Shown here piece by piece: positions 8,198-15,331 of a stretch of 64,000 nucleotides of DNA; positions within the stretch are counted from its first letter, which is position 1; each line of letters begins with the position of its first letter. Origin of the DNA: an uncultured Blautia sp. (GTDB lineage Bacteria > Bacillota > Clostridia > Lachnospirales > Lachnospiraceae); the NCBI GenBank assembly GCA_937893675.1, contig CALBGI010000014.1, positions 62,001 to 126,000 of the forward strand, written 5' to 3'. Position numbers and translations under genes: made by a program. The notes beneath the pieces were generated by a model. The model was not told where the DNA came from. It did not search any database and worked only from the letters and a program-made list of their open reading frames with translations.

Positions 8198-8831
8198 AGG
8201 CCTTGTCTCTCTTTCTTCTGTAAATTTTCTGCTCCCCGATGTAGGCGATCACCTCGTCCGGAACATAATAGCGGAGGCTTTTCCCCTCCTGGATCCATTG
8301 GCGGAGAAGTCGGCTGGATACATCGATATTCATGGTGTCAAGACGGATAAAATTTCCGGAATACTTCCGGGAAAGCTCCTGCATCTTTCTGTCCAGCGTC
8401 TCAAGAGACGTATGGTTCCTGGTGGCAACGACCAGCGTGCAGGCCTGACAGATCCTTGCAGGCTCTTTCCACATTTCAAAATCAAAAAGGGAATCTGCCC
8501 CAATGATAAAATAATAGTCCGTATCCGGATGCTCTGCTCTCAGCTGTTCCAGCGTATGGTAAGTATAAGTATACCCTTCTTCATGCATTTCTATCAAAGA
8601 AAGGCCAAAATGAGGGTTTGGGGAAATGGCACGTTTCACCATTTCCACCCTCTGCTCATCCGTAGCCTGCCCATCCCGGTTCTGCTTGTGCGGCGGATTG
8701 CCGGAAGGCATAAACCATACCTTGTCAAGACCGAGCTGCTCGTATGCCTTTTCCCCCAAGATCAAATGTCCAAGATGAATGGGGTCAAAGGTTCCGCCCA
8801 TAATTCCCACTTTTCTTCGCCTGTTTTCCAT
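8184..8831 (-). CDS. nadD: Nicotinate-nucleotide adenylyltransferase
   Basis: Joins ATP and nicotinate mononucleotide to deamido-NAD in NAD synthesis. The nucleotidyltransferase HxGH motif is GGTFDPIHLGHL near the N-terminus; the C-terminal motif is SSRLLRQWIQEG with ISTD-type residues as DVSSR. The start is taken at 8831 (MENRRRKVG), preceded by GGAGAGG, giving 215 residues; a TTG further upstream lacks a better site. It overlaps yqeK by 14 bases. Confidence 0.94.
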   Translation of the reverse strand: MENRRRKVGIMGGTFDPIHLGHLILGEKAYEQLGLDKVWFMPSGNPPHKQNRDGQATDEQRVEMVKRAISPNPHFGLSLIEMHEEGYTYTYHTLEQLRAEHPDTDYYFIIGADSLFDFEMWKEPARICQACTLVVATRNHTSLETLDRKMQELSRKYSGNFIRLDTMNIDVSSRLLRQWIQEGKSLRYYVPDEVIAYIGEQKIYRRKRDKAYGTV

Positions 8832-8863
8832 GAAATGCCTCTCCAAACACAATTGCCGCCCCT

Positions 8864-9157
8864 TTACCTGGGAAGCTCGATCTTCTTTTTGTCTTTTTTT
8901 CCTTCCCGGTAAAGCACGATCTTACGCCCGATGACCTGAACCACCTGGGAATGTGTCCGCTCTGCCAAAACCTGTGCCATTTCGTGGGGATCATCCAGAC
9001 AGTTCTGCAAGACGTTGATCTTGATCAGCTCTCTGGCGGCCAGAGCCTCTTCCACAGACGCGGTATTTTCCGGGGTAACGCTGCCCTTTCCAAGCTGCAG
9101 CACCGGGTCCATTGTCATGGCAAGACTCTTTAAATATGCTCTCTGTTTACTTGTCAT
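8864..9157 (-). CDS. yhbY: Ribosome assembly RNA-binding protein YhbY (CRM domain)
   Basis: A 97-residue single CRM-domain protein associated with pre-50S particles. It shows MTSKQRAYLKSLA, the GKGSVTPENT loop (GxxG region) and the LIKINVLQNC strand. The start at 9157 has AGGAGG six bases ahead; the frame is open further upstream but only from a TTG. It lies between obgE and nadD, the usual arrangement. Confidence 0.92.
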   Translation of the reverse strand: MTSKQRAYLKSLAMTMDPVLQLGKGSVTPENTASVEEALAARELIKINVLQNCLDDPHEMAQVLAERTHSQVVQVIGRKIVLYREGKKDKKKIELPR

Positions 9158-9186
9158 TTTTATCCTCCTGCGCAAAAGCGCACCTG

Positions 9187-10479
9187 CTATTTATAGTACT
9201 CGAAGGCAAGACCGTACATCCGCACCGTATCGCCCTCCTGAATCCCGGCTTTTTCAAGAGCCTCAAGAATTCCGCCGCTCTTCAGGAACTTCTGGAAGAA
9301 TTCAAATCCTTTTTCAGAATCCAGATTTGTGTAGCCCAGCATTTTTTCGATTTTTGGTCCTTCCACCACAAATACCGTGGGATCCTCTTCATCCCGTTCC
9401 ACGGTAAACGGAAGATTCTCGGAGATCAGCACATCCTCCGGGAAGAATTCCTGTTCAAAGACAACCGGCTTCTGCTCGCAGGCATCAAGCAGCTCTTTCA
9501 CATAAAACAGTAGCTCCCGCACACCCTGGCCGCTCACCGCGGAGATGGGATATACACGGATACCCTGCGGTTCAAATTCTGCCTTGAGACGATCAATCGG
9601 ATTTTCTTCACCATCGTCAAAAATACAGTCGATCTTGTTGGCTGCGATCACCTGGGGCCGTTCTGCAATCTCCGGATTGTAGGCCGCAAGCTCCTTGTTG
9701 ATCTTATAAATATCATCTACCGGGTCGCGGCCTTCCGTGGACGCCGCATCCACAATGTGGATCATCACTCTGGTGCGCTCGATGTGGCGCAAAAATTCGT
9801 GTCCCAGCCCCACACCCTCTGACGCGCCTTCAATAAGCCCCGGAATATCCGCGATGACGAAGCCGCCGTTTTCGGTGTCAACCACCCCCAGATTGGGGCT
9901 TAAGGTTGTAAAATGATAGTTGGCGATCTTGGGCTGTGCGTTGGTCACACGGGAAAGGAAGGTAGATTTTCCCACGTTGGGGAAGCCCACCAGCCCCACA
10001 TCCGCGATCACCTTCAGCTCCAGAAGCACCTCCAGCTCCTGGGCAGGCTGTCCCGGCTGGGCATATTTCGGCACCTGCATGGTAGCTGTGGCGTAATGCT
10101 GGTTGCCCTTGCCGCCCTGACCGCCCTTTAAGATGACCTGGCGCATATTTTCGCCGGACATATCTGCGATCACCTTGCGGCTTTCCGCCTCCATGATCAC
10201 CGTCCCCTCCGGCACCTTGAGGACGATATCCTCTCCGTCCGCGCCGTGGCAGCGGCGTTTGCCGCCCTCCTGGCCGTCCTGGGCTTTATATTTGCGTTTA
10301 TGGCGGTAATCTCCAAGGGTAGTCTGCCCCTTGTCCACCTCAAATATCACATCTCCGCCCCGGCCGCCGTCGCCGCCGTCCGGACCGCCGTTGGGAACAT
10401 ACAATTCCCTCCGGAAGCTCACATGGCCGTCGCCGCCCTTGCCGGAACGGATAAAAATTTTCGCTCTGTCTGCAAACAT
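9187..10479 (-). CDS. obgE: GTPase Obg/CgtA
   Basis: A 430-residue ribosome-assembly and stress GTPase. The glycine-rich Obg fold covers residues 1-158. The G domain has the Walker A motif GFPNVGKS (165-172), DIPGL for switch II and NKID for guanine recognition. A C-terminal OCT domain follows from about 350. This length with the OCT domain is typical of Firmicute Obg. The ribosome binding site is AGAGGT. It follows rpmA after a terminator-like hairpin, so its level relative to the ribosomal proteins may be lowered. Confidence 0.96.
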   Translation of the reverse strand: MFADRAKIFIRSGKGGDGHVSFRRELYVPNGGPDGGDGGRGGDVIFEVDKGQTTLGDYRHKRKYKAQDGQEGGKRRCHGADGEDIVLKVPEGTVIMEAESRKVIADMSGENMRQVILKGGQGGKGNQHYATATMQVPKYAQPGQPAQELEVLLELKVIADVGLVGFPNVGKSTFLSRVTNAQPKIANYHFTTLSPNLGVVDTENGGFVIADIPGLIEGASEGVGLGHEFLRHIERTRVMIHIVDAASTEGRDPVDDIYKINKELAAYNPEIAERPQVIAANKIDCIFDDGEENPIDRLKAEFEPQGIRVYPISAVSGQGVRELLFYVKELLDACEQKPVVFEQEFFPEDVLISENLPFTVERDEEDPTVFVVEGPKIEKMLGYTNLDSEKGFEFFQKFLKSGGILEALEKAGIQEGDTVRMYGLAFEYYK

Positions 10480-10501
10480 GGTTTACCTCTTTAAAATTTT
10501 A

Positions 10502-10536
10502 GAAAGAAAAGGCTCCAAACCCTATAGTTTGAAGCC
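10502..10536 (-). terminator. Terminator-like hairpin between rpmA and obgE
   Basis: On the minus strand GGCTTCAAAC (10527-10536) pairs with GTTTGGAGCC (10511-10520) over 10 bp with one G-U, loop of six, followed by TTTTCTTTC. Its position after rpmA and ahead of obgE suggests partial termination separating the ribosomal protein genes from the assembly-factor genes. Confidence 0.72.
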
Positions 10537-10551
10537 TCCCCACCTGACGGA

Positions 10552-10839
10552 TTACTCTGCCTCTACCGGAACGATAGAAACCTGCTTTTTGTCACGACCT
10601 TTTCTGGTGTATCTTACCACACCGTCGGTCAGTGCAAACAATGTATAGTCCTTGCCGCAGCCGACATTCACACCAGCGTGAATCTTTGTTCCACGCTGTC
10701 TGTAAAGAATGTTTCCAGCCTTAACGAACTGTCCGTCCGCTCTCTTGGCACCAAGTCTCTTGGACTCGGAATCACGGCCGTTCTTTGTGGAACCAACTCC
10801 CTTTTTATGTGCGAATAACTGAAGGTTCATTTTCATCAT
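10552..10839 (-). CDS. rpmA: 50S ribosomal protein L27 with cleavable N-terminus
   Basis: A 95-residue L27. It starts MMKMNLQLFAHKKGVGS, where the extension up to Phe9 matches the Firmicute Prp cleavage motif; removal would expose AHKKG, the tail that reaches the peptidyl transferase centre. ATG 10839 follows a strong AAGGAGGTG site. The processing protease gene prp lies immediately upstream in the same operon. Confidence 0.96.
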   Translation of the reverse strand: MMKMNLQLFAHKKGVGSTKNGRDSESKRLGAKRADGQFVKAGNILYRQRGTKIHAGVNVGCGKDYTLFALTDGVVRYTRKGRDKKQVSIVPVEAE

Positions 10840-10843
10840 GTTG

Positions 10844-11164
10844 TTACACCTCCTTGACGTTTACTGTCAAATATCGATTGTTGTAGTCATGTGCAATTTC
10901 TGTCAAGCCAAGAATCAAAGAATCCATAAGAAGTCTTCCCTCTGCTGTCATAGCCCCTGCAAAACGGATACGCACAAAACCGTCGTCATCCGACGCCTCG
11001 AATTCCTCCTGTGTAAACCTCTCAAGAGAGTTCACGGTGTTGATGATCAGGGCGGAAACTGCGGCGCACACGATATCCTGTCCGGCCCGGCCGTAACCGG
11101 CGTGGCCCCTGGAGCAAAACTCAAGATAATCTTTCTTTCTTTTCTTAACTGTAATTGTAATCAT
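10844..11164 (-). CDS. prp: Ribosomal-processing cysteine protease Prp
   Basis: A 106-residue cysteine protease that trims the N-terminus of L27 in Firmicutes. The catalytic histidine is in RGHAGYG (His21) and the cysteine in DIVCAAVS (Cys33), matching the spacing of the characterised Staphylococcus enzyme. It sits between rplU and rpmA, the conserved location, four bases ahead of rpmA. Confidence 0.93.
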   Translation of the reverse strand: MITITVKKRKKDYLEFCSRGHAGYGRAGQDIVCAAVSALIINTVNSLERFTQEEFEASDDDGFVRIRFAGAMTAEGRLLMDSLILGLTEIAHDYNNRYLTVNVKEV

Positions 11165-11176
11165 CTTGACACCAGA

Positions 11177-11482
11177 TTAACCGTTAATCTTTTCGATTTT
11201 TACTTTGGTGTACTGCTGTCTGTGACCGTTTTTCTTGTGGTAACCGGTTTTTCTTTTGTACTTGTAAACGATGACTTTTTTAGCCTTGCCGTTTTCAACT
11301 ACAGAAGCGGTAACACTGGCACCTTTCACATCCTCGCCAACTTTCAGACCGTCGTTGCTTACAGCAATCACGTTGTCGAAAGTAACGGTTTCACCAGCTT
11401 CAACACCGAGTTTTTCAACTCTGATCACATCGCCTTCAGCGACTTTGTACTGTTTACCACCTGTTGCAATAATTGCGTACAT
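11177..11482 (-). CDS. rplU: 50S ribosomal protein L21
   Basis: A 101-residue L21 (MYAIIATGGKQYKV..., with the C-terminal KRKTGYHKKNGHRQ stretch that contacts 23S rRNA). ATG 11482 is chosen because AGGAGGTGCCACAG precedes it at normal spacing; a GTG nine bases upstream sits inside that site. It is the first gene of the rplU-prp-rpmA-obgE operon, downstream of a good promoter and a structured leader. Confidence 0.95.
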   Translation of the reverse strand: MYAIIATGGKQYKVAEGDVIRVEKLGVEAGETVTFDNVIAVSNDGLKVGEDVKGASVTASVVENGKAKKVIVYKYKRKTGYHKKNGHRQQYTKVKIEKING

Positions 11483-11518
11483 CTGTGGCACCTCCTATAA
11501 CTTTACTCGCCAAATACG

Positions 11519-11534
11519 GTGGCCCATAGGGCAC
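11519..11534 (-). promoter_or_regulatory. Hairpin in the rplU leader (possible L21 leader)
   Basis: Between promoter and rplU the transcript has GTGCCC-TAT-GGGCCAC, a 6-bp stem with one bulged C and a three-base loop. L21 leaders that autoregulate rplU are known in Firmicutes. Whether this roughly 70-base leader belongs to that family needs a covariance search. Confidence 0.4.
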
Positions 11535-11563
11535 TTCTACCTCTTTGTGCGGCATACTTGATT

Positions 11564-11592
11564 ATAATAGCATGGAAAATCTGCCTCGTCAA
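11564..11592 (-). promoter_or_regulatory. Promoter of the rplU-obgE-rsfS operon
   Basis: Minus strand -35 TTGACG (11587-11592), 17-base spacer, -10 TATTAT (11564-11569), directly followed by AAT, which offers an overlapping TATAAT three bases downstream. Confidence 0.78.
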
Positions 11593-11610
11593 TAAGATTT
11601 CCGCAAAAAA

Positions 11611-12918
11611 TCAGGCTTTTTCGGCAGCTTTTTTCTTTGCGCCGGAAGGAATGCCGATTTCCAGGTTTAAAAGGGAATCTCTGGATCGAAAACGAATGAG
11701 GTAGCCAAAAATCACATAGCACACCATCCACTGGATTCTTGCAGCATTTTCTTCCAGGCCTGCCCCGTAAGGAAGTTTTCCCACGGCATTCCAAAGGAAA
11801 GGAGCAAATACATAATCCGCACCCAGCATTCCATAAAGCGCCAGCATACTGTTCAGAATCATAATTCCCCAGATAAGGAAAACCGTCAGAAAAAACATCC
11901 GGCTCCATTCATTGGTGGATTTTTCCGACAACAGGATCAGGTACAAAAGAAACGCCGCACACAGGGCAAAGGTTACAAAAGCCGGGAGCATCCCACACCG
12001 GACACAGAGTTCTGTCAAAAAGGAATCTGGCGGAAGGTGCGCAGTGCCGGCCAGTGAAGCAAAAACGTTCAGCTTCCCTGTCAGGATCTCAAGACTGAGT
12101 ATCCCGATGAGAACCGCCGGGCAGAACCAGATAAGCAAAAACCATCTCCCTTCGCTTTTTCCGGACCAGCCTCTTTTTACGGAAACCGTAACGAGGATTG
12201 CACAGGCAAGGGCATATTCCAGCGAAATCAGCACCGGCTCCGCTTCTGCCTTGTCAAAAAGCCAGAGCATTGCCCCTGTCATAAGCGCCTGCAGGAGAAT
12301 TCCCCAAAACAGGATGCTTCGTAAAAATGCGCTGCTCTTCCGCCTAGAAAATATTTCAGACAGAAAGCTCAAAAGCAGGATCAGACCAAGACAAAGACAG
12401 GTATTCCTGCTCCATCCGGTTGTTAAAAACACAGGCAGCCAAAGGGAAGCGATATCCATAATAACCTTTATGATCAAAAACACGGCAACTGCATGACGGA
12501 ATGGTTCTTCCAGTACTCCGGGCCATTGTACGCAGCCCATGAGAATTACAACGGCAGCACTGCCCACAAAAACCACCAGAAGCGAAAGAATCACCGGAAA
12601 AACTTCTGACTCATTCCAGTTGAAAAGAATATACGCCAGATTCAAAGCGAAACAGATGATATGAAACACCAAAAAGATTGAAACGTATTTCCCAGGAGCG
12701 GCAGGCTTATGCACTGCGTCCAGCGCCAGCCCCACCTCCACCGGGTCGCCCATTTCCCGGGCGGCAGCCTCCTCTGCAGCTTCTTCGCTCATGCCTTCCG
12801 CAAGATAGGCCTCCTTCTGGTCTTCCAGATGGGTGAGAAGCTCCCGCTCAATCGCCGCATGCACCGTGGCTGCACGAATCTGCCCGGTCACTTCCTGAAG
12901 ATATTCACGAAAATCCAT
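11611..12918 (-). CDS. Membrane protein with permease prefix domain 1
   Basis: A 435-residue protein. Residues 1-70 (MDFREYLQEVTGQI...ERELLTHLEDQKEAYLAEGMSEEAAEEAAAREMGDPVEVG) are the soluble helical permease prefix domain 1, often seen with PadR regulators. About ten hydrophobic segments follow. ATG 12918 has GGAGGT at good spacing and overlaps the PadR stop by 14 bases, so the two are co-translated. In such pairs the membrane protein is usually the PadR target, but its cargo or role is unknown. Confidence 0.8.
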   Translation of the reverse strand: MDFREYLQEVTGQIRAATVHAAIERELLTHLEDQKEAYLAEGMSEEAAEEAAAREMGDPVEVGLALDAVHKPAAPGKYVSIFLVFHIICFALNLAYILFNWNESEVFPVILSLLVVFVGSAAVVILMGCVQWPGVLEEPFRHAVAVFLIIKVIMDIASLWLPVFLTTGWSRNTCLCLGLILLLSFLSEIFSRRKSSAFLRSILFWGILLQALMTGAMLWLFDKAEAEPVLISLEYALACAILVTVSVKRGWSGKSEGRWFLLIWFCPAVLIGILSLEILTGKLNVFASLAGTAHLPPDSFLTELCVRCGMLPAFVTFALCAAFLLYLILLSEKSTNEWSRMFFLTVFLIWGIMILNSMLALYGMLGADYVFAPFLWNAVGKLPYGAGLEENAARIQWMVCYVIFGYLIRFRSRDSLLNLEIGIPSGAKKKAAEKA

Positions 12919-13255
12919 ACAGAGCACCTCCCAACACCCTGCTCACTGCAGTCTGATATGTGTTCCATTCCTCCCTGCGCGCCTGAAGCTCCTTCCTTCC
13001 GGTTTTTGTAATACAGTAATACTTACGGGTCTTGCCGGAAACCTCCCGCTCCTCTGTTTCCAGAAAGCCCTTGTCCTCCAGTGTGTGAAGAATGGGATAA
13101 AGGGTTCCCGCTTTCATCTCAAACACATTCATGGATCGCTCCCGCAGCACTTCTATCATCTCGTAGCCGTACATTTCCTTCTCGGACAGGAGCTGGAGAA
13201 GCAAAAGTGAGTTGCTGCCGGAAAGCAGGCTCTTGTTGATTTCTGTTCCTGACAT
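12905..13255 (-). CDS. PadR family transcriptional regulator
   Basis: A 116-residue winged-helix repressor of the short PadR type: LLLLQLLSEKEMYGYEMIEVL, MKAGTLYPILHTLEDKGFL (recognition and wing) and GKTRKYYCITKTGRKEL. ATG 13255 follows GGAGGGAGGATT; the frame is open further upstream through the promoter but that part is not expected to be translated. It is the first gene of a two-gene operon with the membrane protein at 11611. A perfect inverted repeat overlapping its -10 box indicates autoregulation. The inducer is unknown. Confidence 0.9.
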   Translation of the reverse strand: MSGTEINKSLLSGSNSLLLLQLLSEKEMYGYEMIEVLRERSMNVFEMKAGTLYPILHTLEDKGFLETEEREVSGKTRKYYCITKTGRKELQARREEWNTYQTAVSRVLGGALYGFS

Positions 13256-13272
13256 AATCCTCCCTCCTTTCA

Positions 13273-13306
13273 TATATAGATATTCGATATATTGGTTATC
13301 TATATA
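13273..13306. promoter_or_regulatory. Inverted-repeat operator at the PadR promoter
   Basis: TATATAGATA (13273-13282) and TATCTATATA (13297-13306) form a perfect 10-bp inverted repeat with a 14-base spacer. The right arm covers the -10 box. Placement and AT-rich arms fit a PadR autorepression site. Confidence 0.62.
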
Positions 13307-13332
13307 ATAACACACAAAAAGGAGAAGTACAA
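13304..13332 (-). promoter_or_regulatory. Promoter of the PadR/membrane protein operon
   Basis: Minus strand -35 TTGTAC (13327-13332), 17-base spacer, -10 TATTAT (13304-13309). Confidence 0.7.
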
Positions 13333-13413
13333 GAAAAAAAGAAGAGCTCGGCACATTTCAGCATATGAAAACATACCTCGTCTTCCTTTTTTGTTTACAT
13401 AAAATATATTATG

Positions 13414-14631
13414 TCAAGTATTTTTCGCAATTTCCAGAAGCTCTTCCCGCACTGGTCTTCGTACCTTCTTGCGTGTCATCTCCAGAATATGAAGGGGCGT
13501 GATGTCAATGGCTCTGGCCTTTACCGGATCATGGCGCAAATACTTTTGCAGCACATGGAACAGCTCGTCTGTGTGGTCAGGATTTTCCATGTTGATAAAG
13601 TCAATGAGAATGATACCGGAAAGATTCCGCAGACGAAGCTGTCGGCTGATCTCGGCCGCGGCCTCCAGGTTGATCTTCCGGTAAGTCTCCTCCGCCTTTT
13701 TTTTGCCTGTATATTTGCCGCTGTTCACATCAATGGACACGAAAGCTTCTGTCTGTTGGATCACCAGAAAACCGCCGCTTTTCAGCCACACTTTCTCTCT
13801 CATCACTTCTTCAAGAACCGTTTCCAGACAATACAGCTTATAAAGAGGCAGCAGCCTGTCCTCATAAAAACGCAATTTCTCCGTTTCCTCCGGACTGACA
13901 TGCAAAAGCCACTCCCGGATTTCTTCAAAAAGCCTCCGGTCATCGGTTACGATCTCCTCAAGCTCCCGGCTGTATGCATCCCGCACCGCTTCCAGGCATA
14001 CCCCCGGCGTCCGGTACAGAAGACTGTAACAGGTTCTGGTCTGCCCGTCCCGCATCACCCGGAAAAATTCTTCCCGCAAAAACATAAGTTCCCGCAAAAG
14101 CTCTTCTTTTTCCGCCTCTGCCGCGTTGGTACGGACAATCAGGCCGTAACTGCGGCTTTCATCTTCCAGAGCAGAAGACAGCCAGGATGCCAGACGCTTT
14201 TTGTCCTCCGCCTTGAGCTTTGAAGAAAAGCCCACCGTCCTGTCGCTGCCTGTGAGGACCAGATATTTTCCGGTAAAATTAAGATTCGTGGTGACCGAGG
14301 GGAGTTTCCCCTTCATGGCCGCCCGGTTTACCTGCACCAAAAGCTCATCTCCCGGGCGCAGGGGGCTTCCCTTTTTTCGTCCAGAGACAAACACCGCATG
14401 CTCCGCCTCCTTCAGAGGCAAGTAGCATCTCTCTTCCGGTGCGATCTGCACAAATGCTGCGCCAATATTTCCCGCAATGTTTTCCACCTTGCCCACGTAC
14501 ATGTTGCCAAGGATGGAATCGTCCTCCAAAGGCGCAAGCCTGAGCTCCGCAATGCGTCCATTTTCCTGAAGCGCGGCCACCTGGCCGGCAAACACCTTTG
14601 TCTCCAGTTTTGTCAATATCAGCTTACTCAA
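13414..14631 (-). CDS. Ribonuclease E/G family endoribonuclease
   Basis: A 405-residue Rne/Rng-type single-strand RNA endonuclease. The S1-like domain is at the N-terminus (GNMYVGKVENIAGNIGAAFVQI). The metal-binding catalytic aspartates are in SIDVNSG and LIDFINM. The C-terminus ends at MTRKKVRRPVREEL without the CPxC zinc-link or a degradosome scaffold, so it is RNase G-like and short. The start is TTG at 14631 inside the stop region of the TIGR03936 gene (8-base overlap) with GGAGAAG ahead, which indicates translational coupling. An open frame further upstream is noise. Confidence 0.88.
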   Translation of the reverse strand: MSKLILTKLETKVFAGQVAALQENGRIAELRLAPLEDDSILGNMYVGKVENIAGNIGAAFVQIAPEERCYLPLKEAEHAVFVSGRKKGSPLRPGDELLVQVNRAAMKGKLPSVTTNLNFTGKYLVLTGSDRTVGFSSKLKAEDKKRLASWLSSALEDESRSYGLIVRTNAAEAEKEELLRELMFLREEFFRVMRDGQTRTCYSLLYRTPGVCLEAVRDAYSRELEEIVTDDRRLFEEIREWLLHVSPEETEKLRFYEDRLLPLYKLYCLETVLEEVMREKVWLKSGGFLVIQQTEAFVSIDVNSGKYTGKKKAEETYRKINLEAAAEISRQLRLRNLSGIILIDFINMENPDHTDELFHVLQKYLRHDPVKARAIDITPLHILEMTRKKVRRPVREELLEIAKNT

Positions 14632-15331
14632 CGTCTTCTCCCAAAGCCTCCAGAGGCACAAACTCCGGCGCTTCCTCTGTTCCCGTATTCGCGTAGACCT
14701 CCAGCCGCCTGATCTGGCAGGCGAAAGGCGCAAGCTCCATGCCAAGCCAGGAGACAAAGCTTTCCATCACCTGCTCCGGTTTGGTATAGTTGGCACTTGC
14801 AGAGGCCAGCATGAGAAACAGGCCATCTTCTTTTACTTCCATCCGATAGATAAAGGGTCGAATATCCACCTGCTTCTCGCTTCGTTTTGTCTTTTTTTCT
14901 ATCAGGATCTGCGGCTGTGCCAGAAATTCCTCCACACGATCTTTCCAGGAAACCTCCGGCTCTTTTCCCTCCCGGAAGGTCACAAGATAGTCGGCGGCAG
15001 CCACAAGGGACATCGCCTTGCTGGCTTTGCCGTCCTCCACCTGCACCGTACGAAGAACAGAAAATCCCTCACACATCACTTCATTTAAACGCGCGGTGAT
15101 CGCAGCGGTAGGCAGAGGCTCTGCCAGCTCCATGTCAAAGTATTCGCCAAGGCTCTCCACTCCGACTCCGAGAGGCGAAGCAAAGGACATGATCATATGG
15201 GGACTGTACCCGCCGGAAAACGCCACGGGAATCTGCGCCCGCCGGATGGCTTTCTGGAAATAACGCATGGTATCCAGATGTCCAAGGAATTTTACCGGGC
15301 CTTCTTTTGAAAACTTAATTCTCACCTTCAC
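14624..15331 (-). CDS. TIGR03936 family radical SAM-associated protein (DUF2344)
   Basis: A 235-residue protein of unknown biochemical function. It shows the family start VRIKFSKEGPVKFLGHLDTMRYFQKAIRRA and the GYSPHMIMSFASPLGVGVES motif. The start is GTG at 15331, placed by AAGGAGG eight bases ahead. It overlaps the B12-binding radical SAM gene by 17 bases and the RNase gene by 8. In some bacteria this domain is fused to the radical SAM protein, so the two probably form one enzyme complex. Confidence 0.85.
   Translation of the reverse strand: MKVRIKFSKEGPVKFLGHLDTMRYFQKAIRRAQIPVAFSGGYSPHMIMSFASPLGVGVESLGEYFDMELAEPLPTAAITARLNEVMCEGFSVLRTVQVEDGKASKAMSLVAAADYLVTFREGKEPEVSWKDRVEEFLAQPQILIEKKTKRSEKQVDIRPFIYRMEVKEDGLFLMLASASANYTKPEQVMESFVSWLGMELAPFACQIRRLEVYANTGTEEAPEFVPLEALGEDVE

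Noticed and set aside
13340..13410. Terminator between the PadR promoter and the RNase gene end
   Set aside because: Only short, interrupted complementarity can be drawn and the T run falls inside the PadR promoter region.
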